From assembly GCA_937928475.1 (NCBI GenBank), contig CALFVE010000395.1, positions 1-13,104 of the forward strand: a DNA stretch of 13,104 nt. The letters run 5' to 3'. The position numbers and the translations under genes are program-made. Within the stretch, counting starts at the first letter, position 1. Every line of letters begins with the position of its first letter. Shown here piece by piece: positions 1 through 7,203 of this stretch. The notes under the pieces are model-generated. The model saw only the letters and a program-made list of their open reading frames with translations, was not told the DNA's origin and did not search any database. The DNA comes from an uncultured bacterium. Its GTDB lineage: Bacteria; Armatimonadota; Zipacnadia; Zipacnadales; Zipacnadaceae.

Positions 1-127
1 CGTCGCGCCGGGCGTGGCCTGCTGCACATGCGCCTGCAGCTTCGCGGCGCCGGCCCGCCAGCCCGCCGCGGCCGCCGGGGAGGTGCGGCAGGAAGGGACA
101 AAAGCGGCAACGAACTACCCGCCGCAG

Positions 128-697
128 ATGCCCGAGCGCCGGCTTCCCCAACTGCAGATGCTCTGGCCCGAAGCCCGGGTTGGAGCCGCACCTGTCAGCG
201 ATCTCCCGGCGGGCTATGTGCTGCGCGGCTATCGCCCGGCAGACGAGGCGGCGTACCTGCGTCTGCTGGAACTGGCGGGCTTTGAGGGCTGGACCGCCGA
301 ACGTCTGGCAGAGGTCTTGCCCCGAGTGCTGCCGGGCGGTCTTTTCTTGGCCGTGCACCTGGCCTCGGGTGAACTCGCGGCGACCGCCATGGCGCTGGAC
401 AATCCCACCGCGTTGCATCCGGGAGGCGGAGAGTTGGGCTGGGTGGCCGCGCACCCGGAGTACCGCGGGCAGGGCCTGGGCCTAGCCGTGTGCGCGGCGG
501 CCGTCCGCTGTCTGCTGCGGGCGGGATACCGGCGCATCTACCTGCTGACCGACGACTTCCGCCTCCCGGCGATCAAGACGTACCTGCGCTTAGGCTTTGT
601 GCCCTTCCTGTTTGGGGAGGGAATGGAGGAACGATGGCGGGAGGTGTTGAGACAACTGGTGTGGCCGCTGGAGGTCTTGCGGGAGGGACGTACGTGA
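128..697 (+). CDS. GNAT-family N-acetyltransferase
   Basis: This is a GCN5-related N-acetyltransferase, which would move an acetyl group from acetyl-CoA to an amine; the substrate is unknown. From ATG 128 the product is 189 residues. The acetyl-CoA pyrophosphate-binding motif A is visible as RGQGLG at residues 113-118, preceded by a strand ending WVAAHPEYR and followed by the helix AVCAAAVRCLL. A second conserved stretch, TDDFRLPAIKTYLRLGF (142-158), is the usual motif B region. The frame stays open to the left edge and a GTG at 14 would add 38 residues, but that extension is Ala/Gly/Pro-rich and low in complexity, so the start at 128, where the compact domain begins, is preferred; no strong ribosome site settles it. 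The stop codon overlaps the next gene's start (GTGA), so the two are translationally coupled. The family call is firm; the role in this operon is not known. Confidence 0.85.
   Translation: MPERRLPQLQMLWPEARVGAAPVSDLPAGYVLRGYRPADEAAYLRLLELAGFEGWTAERLAEVLPRVLPGGLFLAVHLASGELAATAMALDNPTALHPGGGELGWVAAHPEYRGQGLGLAVCAAAVRCLLRAGYRRIYLLTDDFRLPAIKTYLRLGFVPFLFGEGMEERWREVLRQLVWPLEVLREGRT
681..688 (+). promoter_or_regulatory. Ribosome binding site for the UROD-like gene
   Basis: The purine run GGGAGGGA lies five bases before the GTG at 694, inside the end of the acetyltransferase gene. It decides the start of the next gene: the frame is open back to 490, but those 68 extra codons overlap the acetyltransferase and look like its shadow. 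Confidence 0.7.
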
Positions 698-1926
698 CCT
701 CGCGGGAACGCATATTGAAGACCATCGCCGGGGAGTCGGTCGGCCACACGCCGCTGATGGCCTGGTGCTTCGGGTTCGCGCCGGCGCCGACGCTGCGTTG
801 GGAGAAAGCGGGGCGGGAGGTGACACACTGGTACTCCCTGCGGCTGGAGCATATTCACACGCTGCCCGCGGCCTGGGACCTGGAGGACGAATTTCGGCGG
901 GTGCTGGCCTGGCAGTCGCTGGGGGCGGACGACCTCCTGGAGGTGTCGGTTCCCTGGAGCACCAGTCCGGAGGTAACCTGGACCGACTCGCAGATTCCCG
1001 CCGGGACGGGGGAGCGCGGGCCGGTACTGGTTCGGGAGTACCGCACGCCAGCGGGCCTTCTGCGGCATGCCGTGCGCCGCACTCAGGAGGAAACCGGGCC
1101 GGGCTGGGTAGTGCAACCGGACCATGTCCCGCTCTTTGAAGACCTCAACCTGCCTCGCGCCGTGGAGCATGCGGTCAGTAGCCTGGCCGACATCCCAGCG
1201 GTTCCCTACTTGTACGCTCCCCCCGACGTGGCGGCGCGGGAGCGGTTCGCAGCACGGGTGAGCGCGCTTAGACCCTTTGCCGAGCGTCACGGGGTGGCAG
1301 TGCAGGCCTGGTCGGCCTTTGGCATGGATGCCGTCGTCTGGCTGGCCGGACCCGAGCGCGCGGTGCTGATGGCGATGGAGCAGCCGCAGGCCTTCGGCGC
1401 GCTGGTGGATAGTGTCGCTGCCACTGACTTCGCGCGTACTGAACTGGCCCTGGCGGAGCCGGGGGTGGACATCGTAGTAGAGCGCGGGTGGTACTCCTCC
1501 ACCGATTTCTGGTCACCACGTCTGTTCGACCGGTATGTGCTGCCACAGGTGCGCGAGCTCACCACATTGACGCATCGGCGCGGCGTGAGGTTCGCCGATG
1601 TGATGACGACTGGCGTGGAGTTGCTGGGGCCGCGACTGGCCGAGGCGGGAGTGGACCTGCTGTATTTCGTGGGCCCGGTGCAAGACGGCCTGCCCCCGGA
1701 GCGGGCCCGGCAGTTGTTCGGTGACTGCATGGCGGTAGCCGGTGGTTGCAGCGCGATTACACTGACTAGCCGCGACCGACGGGCGATCCGCCAGGAAGTG
1801 GAGCATGCACTGGCGGCTTTCGCCGGCGCCGGTGGCTTCATCCTGCAGCCGGTGGACGCGCTCTTTCCGGACACGCCCTGGGCGGCGGTCGAGGCGTTGA
1901 TCGAGGCGTGGAGGGAAGCGCAATAG
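694..1926 (+). CDS. Uroporphyrinogen decarboxylase (URO-D) superfamily protein
   Basis: This 410-residue protein has the layout of the UROD superfamily, a TIM barrel that includes haem-pathway HemE and the corrinoid methyltransferases MtaA, MtbA and CmuA. It opens with TSRERILKTIAGE, the usual first helix of the family. It also has REYRTPAGLLRHAVRRT (114-130), a stretch typical of environmental UROD-like proteins, and ends in a helix around WAAVEALIEAWREA. It is unlikely to be a haem enzyme, because it sits among sugar genes and beside an MttB-like gene. The zinc site of MtaA-type methyltransferases (His-x-Cys then a later Cys) is not obvious: the barrel strand that normally holds it reads FADVMTTG (300-307), with only a later Cys at 352. 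It may therefore be a divergent methyltransferase or another UROD-fold enzyme. It overlaps the gene before it by four bases (GTGA), and a strong ribosome site precedes the GTG start. Confidence 0.8.
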   Translation: MTSRERILKTIAGESVGHTPLMAWCFGFAPAPTLRWEKAGREVTHWYSLRLEHIHTLPAAWDLEDEFRRVLAWQSLGADDLLEVSVPWSTSPEVTWTDSQIPAGTGERGPVLVREYRTPAGLLRHAVRRTQEETGPGWVVQPDHVPLFEDLNLPRAVEHAVSSLADIPAVPYLYAPPDVAARERFAARVSALRPFAERHGVAVQAWSAFGMDAVVWLAGPERAVLMAMEQPQAFGALVDSVAATDFARTELALAEPGVDIVVERGWYSSTDFWSPRLFDRYVLPQVRELTTLTHRRGVRFADVMTTGVELLGPRLAEAGVDLLYFVGPVQDGLPPERARQLFGDCMAVAGGCSAITLTSRDRRAIRQEVEHALAAFAGAGGFILQPVDALFPDTPWAAVEALIEAWREAQ

Positions 1927-1955
1927 CGCCGCCGGTGACCGTGTGCTTATTCAGC

Positions 1956-1963
1956 AAGGGAGG
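1956..1963 (+). promoter_or_regulatory. Ribosome binding site for the sugar isomerase gene
   Basis: AAGGGAGG is a near-perfect Shine-Dalgarno sequence five bases before the ATG at 1969, in the 42-base gap after the UROD-like gene. It fixes the start of the isomerase-like gene. Confidence 0.8.
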
Positions 1964-1968
1964 TTCTC

Positions 1969-3294
1969 ATGCTCGGGCACGTCAAGCCGCTCACGCCGCG
2001 CGTGGGAGTGTCCGCCGTATCCAGTCCGCTGGAGGTGGGGGCGGAGCGGGCTCCGGGGGCCGCGCAGGACCTGGCGACGCTGCTGCGCTCCGCCGGCTGC
2101 GAGGTGCTGGCGCAGGCGCCGCTGGGCTCGGCGGATCAGGCGCGAGTGGCAGGCGCGGCCTGGGCCGAGGCGCACGTGGACGCCGTGGCGCTGGCGGTGG
2201 CCTCCTGGTTCGAGGACTATCTGGCGCTCGATCTGCTGGAAGAATGCGAAGTTCCCCTGCTGCTGTGGGCGCTGCCCGGAATGGAGACCGGGGCCTTATG
2301 CGGCGCGCAGCAACTCACCAGTGTGCTGCGGCAACTGGGCCGGCCCTATCGGGGCGTATTCGGGGCGCTGACGGCAGGGGAGCCCCTGCGGGAGACCGTG
2401 GTCTTCCTGCGGGCGGGGGCGCTCCGCGGCCGCCTGCGGCGGGCGCGGGTGGGCATCGCCGGGCAGCGGATCGGCGGCATGACTCACACCTCCCCAGCCG
2501 AGATCGCGCTCAAGCGGGTGGTGGGGCCCCGGGTGGTGCCACTGGACCTGCCCAATCTGCTCTGCCAGGCGGAGAGGGTTTCTGAGCCGAAGGCCGCCTC
2601 GCTTTGGCAAGACTTCCGCAGGCGCGCGGCGGAGTGCCGCGTGGCGGAAGAGGATGGCGCCCAGGCGATGCGGGTGTATCTGGCGCTGCGGGAGACGGTC
2701 GAAGCCGAGGGCCTGGACGCAGTCACAGTCGGCTGCTATCCGCACCTAATGGGGCGAGTCTGCCTGGCCGCCTCGCTGCTGGCGGAGGAGGGGGTGCCCT
2801 TCGCTTGCGAGGGTGATGTCAATGGCGCGGTGGGCCAGTTGCTGCTCTCGCTGCTGACCGGGCAGGCTACGCACCACGCCGACTGGCTGGAGCCGCTGGA
2901 GGACGGCACGGTGATCTTCACGCACTGCGGGTCGGGCGCGCTTTCGCTCGCGCGGGACGGAGGGCAGATTGTGCTCAGTCCGGTGCGCCTGATGAACCAG
3001 GGCGTGTGTGCCCTCTTCCCGGCGCGGAGGGGGCCGGTGACGCTGCTGAGCCTGGCTGTCCAGGGGGAGGGCTATCAGTGCGCCCGCTTGGAGGGCGAGG
3101 CGTTGCCGACCGGGATGGTCTTCCCCGGCGACCCGGTGCGGGTGCGCTTTGCTCAGCCCGTGGAGCAGATCATTGACTGGATCTTCGCGGAGGGCATCGC
3201 GCACCATTGGGCGATTGGGTACGGCCATGTGGCGGCGGAAGTCCGGGCCTGGGCTGAACTGTGCGGGCCGGGCCTGCGTCTGGTCGAACCCTAG
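1969..3294 (+). CDS. L-fucose/L-arabinose isomerase-family protein
   Basis: This 441-residue protein resembles the L-fucose isomerase / L-arabinose isomerase fold, metal-dependent enzymes that interconvert aldoses and ketoses in the cytoplasm. The best signature is CEGDVNGAV (280-288), which matches the FucI segment around CEVDV that holds a Mn-binding Asp. It is followed, as in that family, by HADW (303-306) and THCGSG (318-323). Near the C terminus, GIAHHWAIGYGH (409-420) matches the part of the family that supplies a metal-binding His. A middle stretch, TVGCYPHLMGRVC (253-265), fits the conserved block just before the metal site. The protein is clearly shorter than E. coli FucI (about 590 residues) and belongs with the shorter homologues found in many environmental bacteria, whose substrates are mostly untested. 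It sits between the UROD-like gene and the GH38-like gene, which suggests it handles a sugar released by the hydrolase. The exact sugar cannot be read from the sequence. Confidence 0.8.
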   Translation: MLGHVKPLTPRVGVSAVSSPLEVGAERAPGAAQDLATLLRSAGCEVLAQAPLGSADQARVAGAAWAEAHVDAVALAVASWFEDYLALDLLEECEVPLLLWALPGMETGALCGAQQLTSVLRQLGRPYRGVFGALTAGEPLRETVVFLRAGALRGRLRRARVGIAGQRIGGMTHTSPAEIALKRVVGPRVVPLDLPNLLCQAERVSEPKAASLWQDFRRRAAECRVAEEDGAQAMRVYLALRETVEAEGLDAVTVGCYPHLMGRVCLAASLLAEEGVPFACEGDVNGAVGQLLLSLLTGQATHHADWLEPLEDGTVIFTHCGSGALSLARDGGQIVLSPVRLMNQGVCALFPARRGPVTLLSLAVQGEGYQCARLEGEALPTGMVFPGDPVRVRFAQPVEQIIDWIFAEGIAHHWAIGYGHVAAEVRAWAELCGPGLRLVEP

Positions 3295-3344
3295 CACTTC
3301 TCGCTCTCGCTCCTCAATCCAAGTCAGAAAGGTCCGGGCCGACC

Positions 3345-5693
3345 ATGCCCACCCTCAACGACCTGTCCCGCCCCTGGGAGATGTGGCTGGTGCCTCACAC
3401 CCACGTAGACATCGGCTACACCGAGCCGCAGAGCGTGGTGATGCCGAAGAACGCAGAGTTTCTCGCCCAGGTGCTTGATTTCTGCGCCGCCACGGAGGAG
3501 GCGTCGCCGGGCGAGCGCTTTGTGTGGACCTGCGAGGTGGCCTGGACCGTGAAGGGCTTCCTGGAGCGGTACCCGCAGCGGGCGGGGGAGTTCCTCCGGC
3601 GGGTTCGGGAGGGGCGCATCGAGGTTACCGCGATCTACCTGCAACTCACCGACCTGTTCGGCGAGGAGTTGCTTGAAGAGGCACTCGAGTACGCGGTGAG
3701 CCTGAGCCGCGAGGAGGGGCTTCCCCTGACGACCGCCATGAACAGCGATGTGAACGGCTGGGCCTGGGGGCTGCCCCGGCTGCTGGCGGAGCGGGGTATT
3801 CGGTACTTTGACGTGGCCATCAACGAGACGCGGGCGCTGGGGGTGCGTCCCCGGCCGACGCCGCTGTACTGGGCGGCTCCGGAGGGCAGCCGGGTGCTGA
3901 TGTGGCATGGGGAGCATTACATGCAGGGCAACTCACTGGGGCTCGACCAACCCGGGGCGGAGGAAAGGGTGGCGGCCTATCTGCACAGACTGGAGGAGGC
4001 GGGTTACCCGGACCGGGTAGTAGCGCTGCGCGTGCAAGGCGCCAGGCAAGACAACGCGCCGCCGGCGTTGTGGGTATGCGAAGCGGTATCAGAGTGGAAC
4101 GAACATCATGAATCCCCCCGGTTCCGACTGGTCACTTCCCGCCAGTGGTTTGAGCACCTGGAGCAGCACTGGCCGGAGCCGATCCAGGAGTGGCGGGCCG
4201 CCTGGCCGGACTGGTGGGCAGACGGCAATGGGAGCGCGCTGTACGAGGCGGCGCTGGTGCGCGCCGCGCAGGCGGACTTGGCCACCGCCGAAGCCGCGGT
4301 CGCGGCGGGCGAGAGACTGAACGAGCAACGCCGAGCGCGGGCTCGGGAAGCGGCGATGTTCTTCTGCGAGCACACCTGGGGCGCCTGGTGCAGCACGGAG
4401 GAGCCGGAAGCCCCGGAGAGCAGGGCGGGGTGGAACTTCAAGGCGGGCTTCGCCTACCACGCGGCGACCGAGGCAGCCGCGCTGCTCAGCGAGGCGCTAG
4501 AATCCTGCTGGGAACCGGCACAGGATGGTCCGGCGCTGGCCGTGTTTAACCCGCTGCCATTTTCGCGCACTGACTTGGTCGAACTCAGCGTGATTGCTCG
4601 GGAGACAGAGAAGCTGGCGGCTCTGGCCCCTTTCCTTCCCGACGCGGTGGGAGAGAGCCCCGCCAGCTTCTGCTTGGTGGATGAGGCGGGAGAAATAACA
4701 GGCGCACGGTGCGCGCCGATCCTAGGGGAAAGCGGCAGGCTCTTGCGGTGGGAGGTGCAATTTGTGGCCCAGGAGGTTGCTGCTGGGGGCTGGAAGTACT
4801 TCCGACTGATCCCGGGCGAGGTGCCGCCGGCCGCGAGCAAGAGTAGTGGGGAGAGACTAGAGGGTCCCTTCTTTGCGCTCAGGGTGGACCCGCAGAGAGG
4901 GGGAGTAACCAGCCTGCGCTGCAAGCCGAGTGGGCGGGAGGCGGTGGCGGCGGGCGATTACGCTCTCAACCAGCATGTGTATGAAACGATTGACGACCCC
5001 GAGGGCCGGATGCGGTTGTGCACCTGGGCAGGTCCGCGCTACCAAGTGCCCTTCCGGCGGCGCACGCCGGCAATCACCCTGGCCGGCGGGCTTTCTTATC
5101 CCTTCGGCGCGAGCCTTATTCTGACCGGCGGCGGAGGCGACTTTCCGCATCTGCGGACCGAGATCGTGGTATACGATGACCTGCCCCGCGTGGATCTTGT
5201 GAACGTGGTGACCAAGCAGCCGAGAACGGAGGCGGAGGCGATCTACCATGCCTTTCCCCTGGCCGCCGAGAATCCCGCCGTATACCTGGACGTGCCGGGC
5301 GGGATAATGCGCCCGGGACAGGACCAGGTGCCGGGCACGGCTACGGACTGGCACAGCATTCAGCGGTACTTCGCAGTTGCCGATGAGGACTGGACGACGG
5401 TAGTCGCCTCCCCTGAGGTGCCGCTGGTGCAAGTCAACGGGATCAACACCGGCAAGTGGCAGTGTGAGATGCCGGCGGCCAACGGGCTGGTGATGTCGTG
5501 GGTGATGAACAACTACTGGTTCACCAATTTCCCCGCCGCTCAAGGGGGGCAGGTACGTTTCCGCTACAGCCTAGCGGCCTACCCTGGCCCCTTCGACGCA
5601 GAGGCGGCCGCGCGCTTTGGAGATAGTCTGCGGCAGCCTCTGCTGGCGGTGCTCCTGCCACAAGGCGGTCGCCGCGCGGAGACGATCCGGTGA
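3345..5693 (+). CDS. Glycoside hydrolase family 38-like alpha-mannosidase
   Basis: This 782-residue protein looks like a retaining, zinc-dependent alpha-mannosidase of the GH38 type. The N-terminal catalytic domain begins with PHTHVDIGYTE (17-27), where His20 and Asp22 fit the zinc ligands of the family's HxD motif. NSDVNGWAWGLP (133-144) offers Asp135 as the likely nucleophile and third ligand, and EHTWGAWCST (342-351) offers His343 as the fourth. After about residue 400 comes a beta-rich C-terminal part with AVFNPLPFSRTDLVELSV, the usual entry into the GH38 C-terminal sandwich. There is no signal peptide, so the enzyme is probably cytoplasmic and acts on imported oligosaccharides. The ATG at 3345 is chosen because the catalytic motif lies 17 residues in; a longer frame back to 3261 overlaps the isomerase gene. 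The motifs differ from textbook HNDPGW and DPFGHS forms, so this is a divergent branch and its sugar specificity is open. The stop overlaps a possible GTG start of the next gene. Confidence 0.85.
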   Translation: MPTLNDLSRPWEMWLVPHTHVDIGYTEPQSVVMPKNAEFLAQVLDFCAATEEASPGERFVWTCEVAWTVKGFLERYPQRAGEFLRRVREGRIEVTAIYLQLTDLFGEELLEEALEYAVSLSREEGLPLTTAMNSDVNGWAWGLPRLLAERGIRYFDVAINETRALGVRPRPTPLYWAAPEGSRVLMWHGEHYMQGNSLGLDQPGAEERVAAYLHRLEEAGYPDRVVALRVQGARQDNAPPALWVCEAVSEWNEHHESPRFRLVTSRQWFEHLEQHWPEPIQEWRAAWPDWWADGNGSALYEAALVRAAQADLATAEAAVAAGERLNEQRRARAREAAMFFCEHTWGAWCSTEEPEAPESRAGWNFKAGFAYHAATEAAALLSEALESCWEPAQDGPALAVFNPLPFSRTDLVELSVIARETEKLAALAPFLPDAVGESPASFCLVDEAGEITGARCAPILGESGRLLRWEVQFVAQEVAAGGWKYFRLIPGEVPPAASKSSGERLEGPFFALRVDPQRGGVTSLRCKPSGREAVAAGDYALNQHVYETIDDPEGRMRLCTWAGPRYQVPFRRRTPAITLAGGLSYPFGASLILTGGGGDFPHLRTEIVVYDDLPRVDLVNVVTKQPRTEAEAIYHAFPLAAENPAVYLDVPGGIMRPGQDQVPGTATDWHSIQRYFAVADEDWTTVVASPEVPLVQVNGINTGKWQCEMPAANGLVMSWVMNNYWFTNFPAAQGGQVRFRYSLAAYPGPFDAEAAARFGDSLRQPLLAVLLPQGGRRAETIR

Positions 5694-5698
5694 ACTAC

Positions 5699-5703
5699 GG
5701 AGG
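5699..5703 (+). promoter_or_regulatory. Ribosome binding site for the MttB-like gene
   Basis: GGAGG lies four bases before ATG 5708. An in-frame GTG at 5690 overlaps the previous stop as GTGA and is a possible second start, but it lies upstream of this site and would add only six residues. Confidence 0.55.
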
Positions 5704-5707
5704 CGGC

Positions 5708-7168
5708 ATGATCACTGGCGAGTTCTGGGAATTGCAGGACGAGGACACGCTGTGGCGGATTGACGCCGCCGCGGTGCGCCTGCTCGCTCGCGGGGGCTGC
5801 CGCATTGAGCACGAGGGGTTGCTGCGCCGGCTGCAAGGGGCGGGCTGCCGCGTGGACCTGGTCGCCCGACGCTGCTACTTTCCTGAAGACCTCCTCCGGC
5901 GGACGCTTGAGCACCTGGGCGGGCGCACCAGCCAGCGGATCGAGATACCGGGCGGCTGGTCTCCCCAGTTGCGGCTGCACCAGGGTGGCAACTACCCGCA
6001 CCTGCTGGAATGGCCGAGCGGCAGGCGGCGCTTGGCGACGCCTCAGGACGTCGCCGACATGGCCAAACTCGGTCACAGTCTGGAGGAGTTCGCCACCGTC
6101 GGCAAGGTGCTGACCTGTAGCCAGATTGACCAGCGGGTGGAGCCGCTGTGGTCGGCGCTGCTGCTGGCGAGGGTCACGGACAAGCCGATCACGGGCGGCG
6201 AGATTTTCTACGCAGAGACGGTCGAGCCGCTGGTGCGCATGGGAGGGGTGCTTACCGGGCGCGCCGGCGAGACGTGCCTGGTCTCGGATTGCGACTTCTT
6301 CATCCCCCCGCTGATCCTGGACGGGAAGCAGGCGGAGTGTATGCTGGAGAAGCGCCGCTTCGGCCTGCGCAACGTGCCCGGCACCATGCCGGTCTCGGGA
6401 ATCAGCGCACCGGTGACGATCGCGGGGACGGTGGCCGTGGCGGTGGCCGAACTGATGGCGGGCTGGGTGATAGGGTACGTGGTAGCACCGGAGTTGCCGG
6501 CCGCCGGCATCGTCTCCTCGGGATCGCTCGACCTGCATACTATGGCGGCGTGTTTCAACAGTCCCGAGGCCATGCTGCAGGACGTAGCCACCGTGCAGGT
6601 GTGCCGGCGGCTGTACGGAATCCCCGTGTGGGCCGCGACCGGGTATGTGGACTGTAAGCATCCCGGACTGGAGGCCGCCTTCCAGAAGATGTTTCCGCTG
6701 GTCGCTACCCCGCTATGGCCGAGTCATCACCCCGCCGGGGGCGGCTTGCTTTCGGCGGGGCTGGACTACTCCCCCGTCCAACATCTGCTCGACGCCGAGA
6801 TGTCCCAGGCCGTGGACCGCTTCTGGGGCGGATTCGAGGTGAATGAGGAGACGTTGGCGCTAGACCTCATCGAAAGCGTCACGGCAGCCGGGCGCACGAA
6901 CTTTCTGGACTCCGAGCACACTTTCGCGCATTTCCGCACCGAGCAGTGGTATCCGCGCTGGCTGGACCGGAGGCTGTGGCAAGGGACCGCGATAGAGGTC
7001 GAAGCCGAGCGGAAGATGCTGGAGCGCATTGACGGCTACTGCAAAGAGGCGATTGCCCGGTACGAGCCGCCAGACCGCGATCCCGCGCAGATCGCGGAAC
7101 TGGAGCGCATCTTTCGGGCTTATGAGCGGCGGATTCTGGGCGCCAACATAACGCCCCTGGAGCCGTGA
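5708..7168 (+). CDS. MttB-family (trimethylamine methyltransferase-like) protein, no pyrrolysine
   Basis: This 486-residue protein belongs to the trimethylamine methyltransferase MttB superfamily (COG5598 type), barrel enzymes that move a methyl group from a methylated amine, such as trimethylamine or glycine betaine, to a corrinoid protein. The start shows the family's usual opening, a helix AAVRLLARGGCRIEHEGLL (20-38) followed by GCRVD and a strand that ends in YFPEDLLRRTL. The conserved end block is clear: FLDSEHTFAHFRTEQW (399-414), then YPRWLDRR. The frame holds no TAG, so it is of the non-pyrrolysine kind, like glycine betaine methyltransferase MtgB. Known non-pyrrolysine members act on quaternary amines, and many have no known substrate. 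No corrinoid-binding partner (MttC-like) is coded in the window. The UROD-like gene three places upstream is from the superfamily that often takes the methyl group onward from the corrinoid, which supports a methyl-transfer role for the operon but does not prove one. Confidence 0.88.
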   Translation: MITGEFWELQDEDTLWRIDAAAVRLLARGGCRIEHEGLLRRLQGAGCRVDLVARRCYFPEDLLRRTLEHLGGRTSQRIEIPGGWSPQLRLHQGGNYPHLLEWPSGRRRLATPQDVADMAKLGHSLEEFATVGKVLTCSQIDQRVEPLWSALLLARVTDKPITGGEIFYAETVEPLVRMGGVLTGRAGETCLVSDCDFFIPPLILDGKQAECMLEKRRFGLRNVPGTMPVSGISAPVTIAGTVAVAVAELMAGWVIGYVVAPELPAAGIVSSGSLDLHTMAACFNSPEAMLQDVATVQVCRRLYGIPVWAATGYVDCKHPGLEAAFQKMFPLVATPLWPSHHPAGGGLLSAGLDYSPVQHLLDAEMSQAVDRFWGGFEVNEETLALDLIESVTAAGRTNFLDSEHTFAHFRTEQWYPRWLDRRLWQGTAIEVEAERKMLERIDGYCKEAIARYEPPDRDPAQIAELERIFRAYERRILGANITPLEP

Positions 7169-7191
7169 CCCTTGCTTGTTATCACATAGAC

Positions 7192-7199
7192 GGGAGGAG
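7192..7199 (+). promoter_or_regulatory. Ribosome binding site for the 928-residue protein
   Basis: GGGAGGAG lies four bases before ATG 7204. It favours this start over an in-frame GTG at 7165 that overlaps the MttB-like stop as GTGA and would add 13 residues of unremarkable sequence. Confidence 0.7.
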
Positions 7200-7203
7200 C
7201 AAT

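Noticed and set aside
1..127. A longer acetyltransferase from GTG 14, or the end of an upstream gene.
   Set aside because: All three forward frames are open here because the DNA is GC-rich. The encoded sequence is low in complexity and no family pattern appears, so nothing is annotated.
538..1290. A 250-residue minus-strand open frame across the acetyltransferase and UROD-like genes.
   Set aside because: It lies opposite two genes with clear family motifs and shows only a Pro/Arg-rich composition typical of GC-rich antisense frames.
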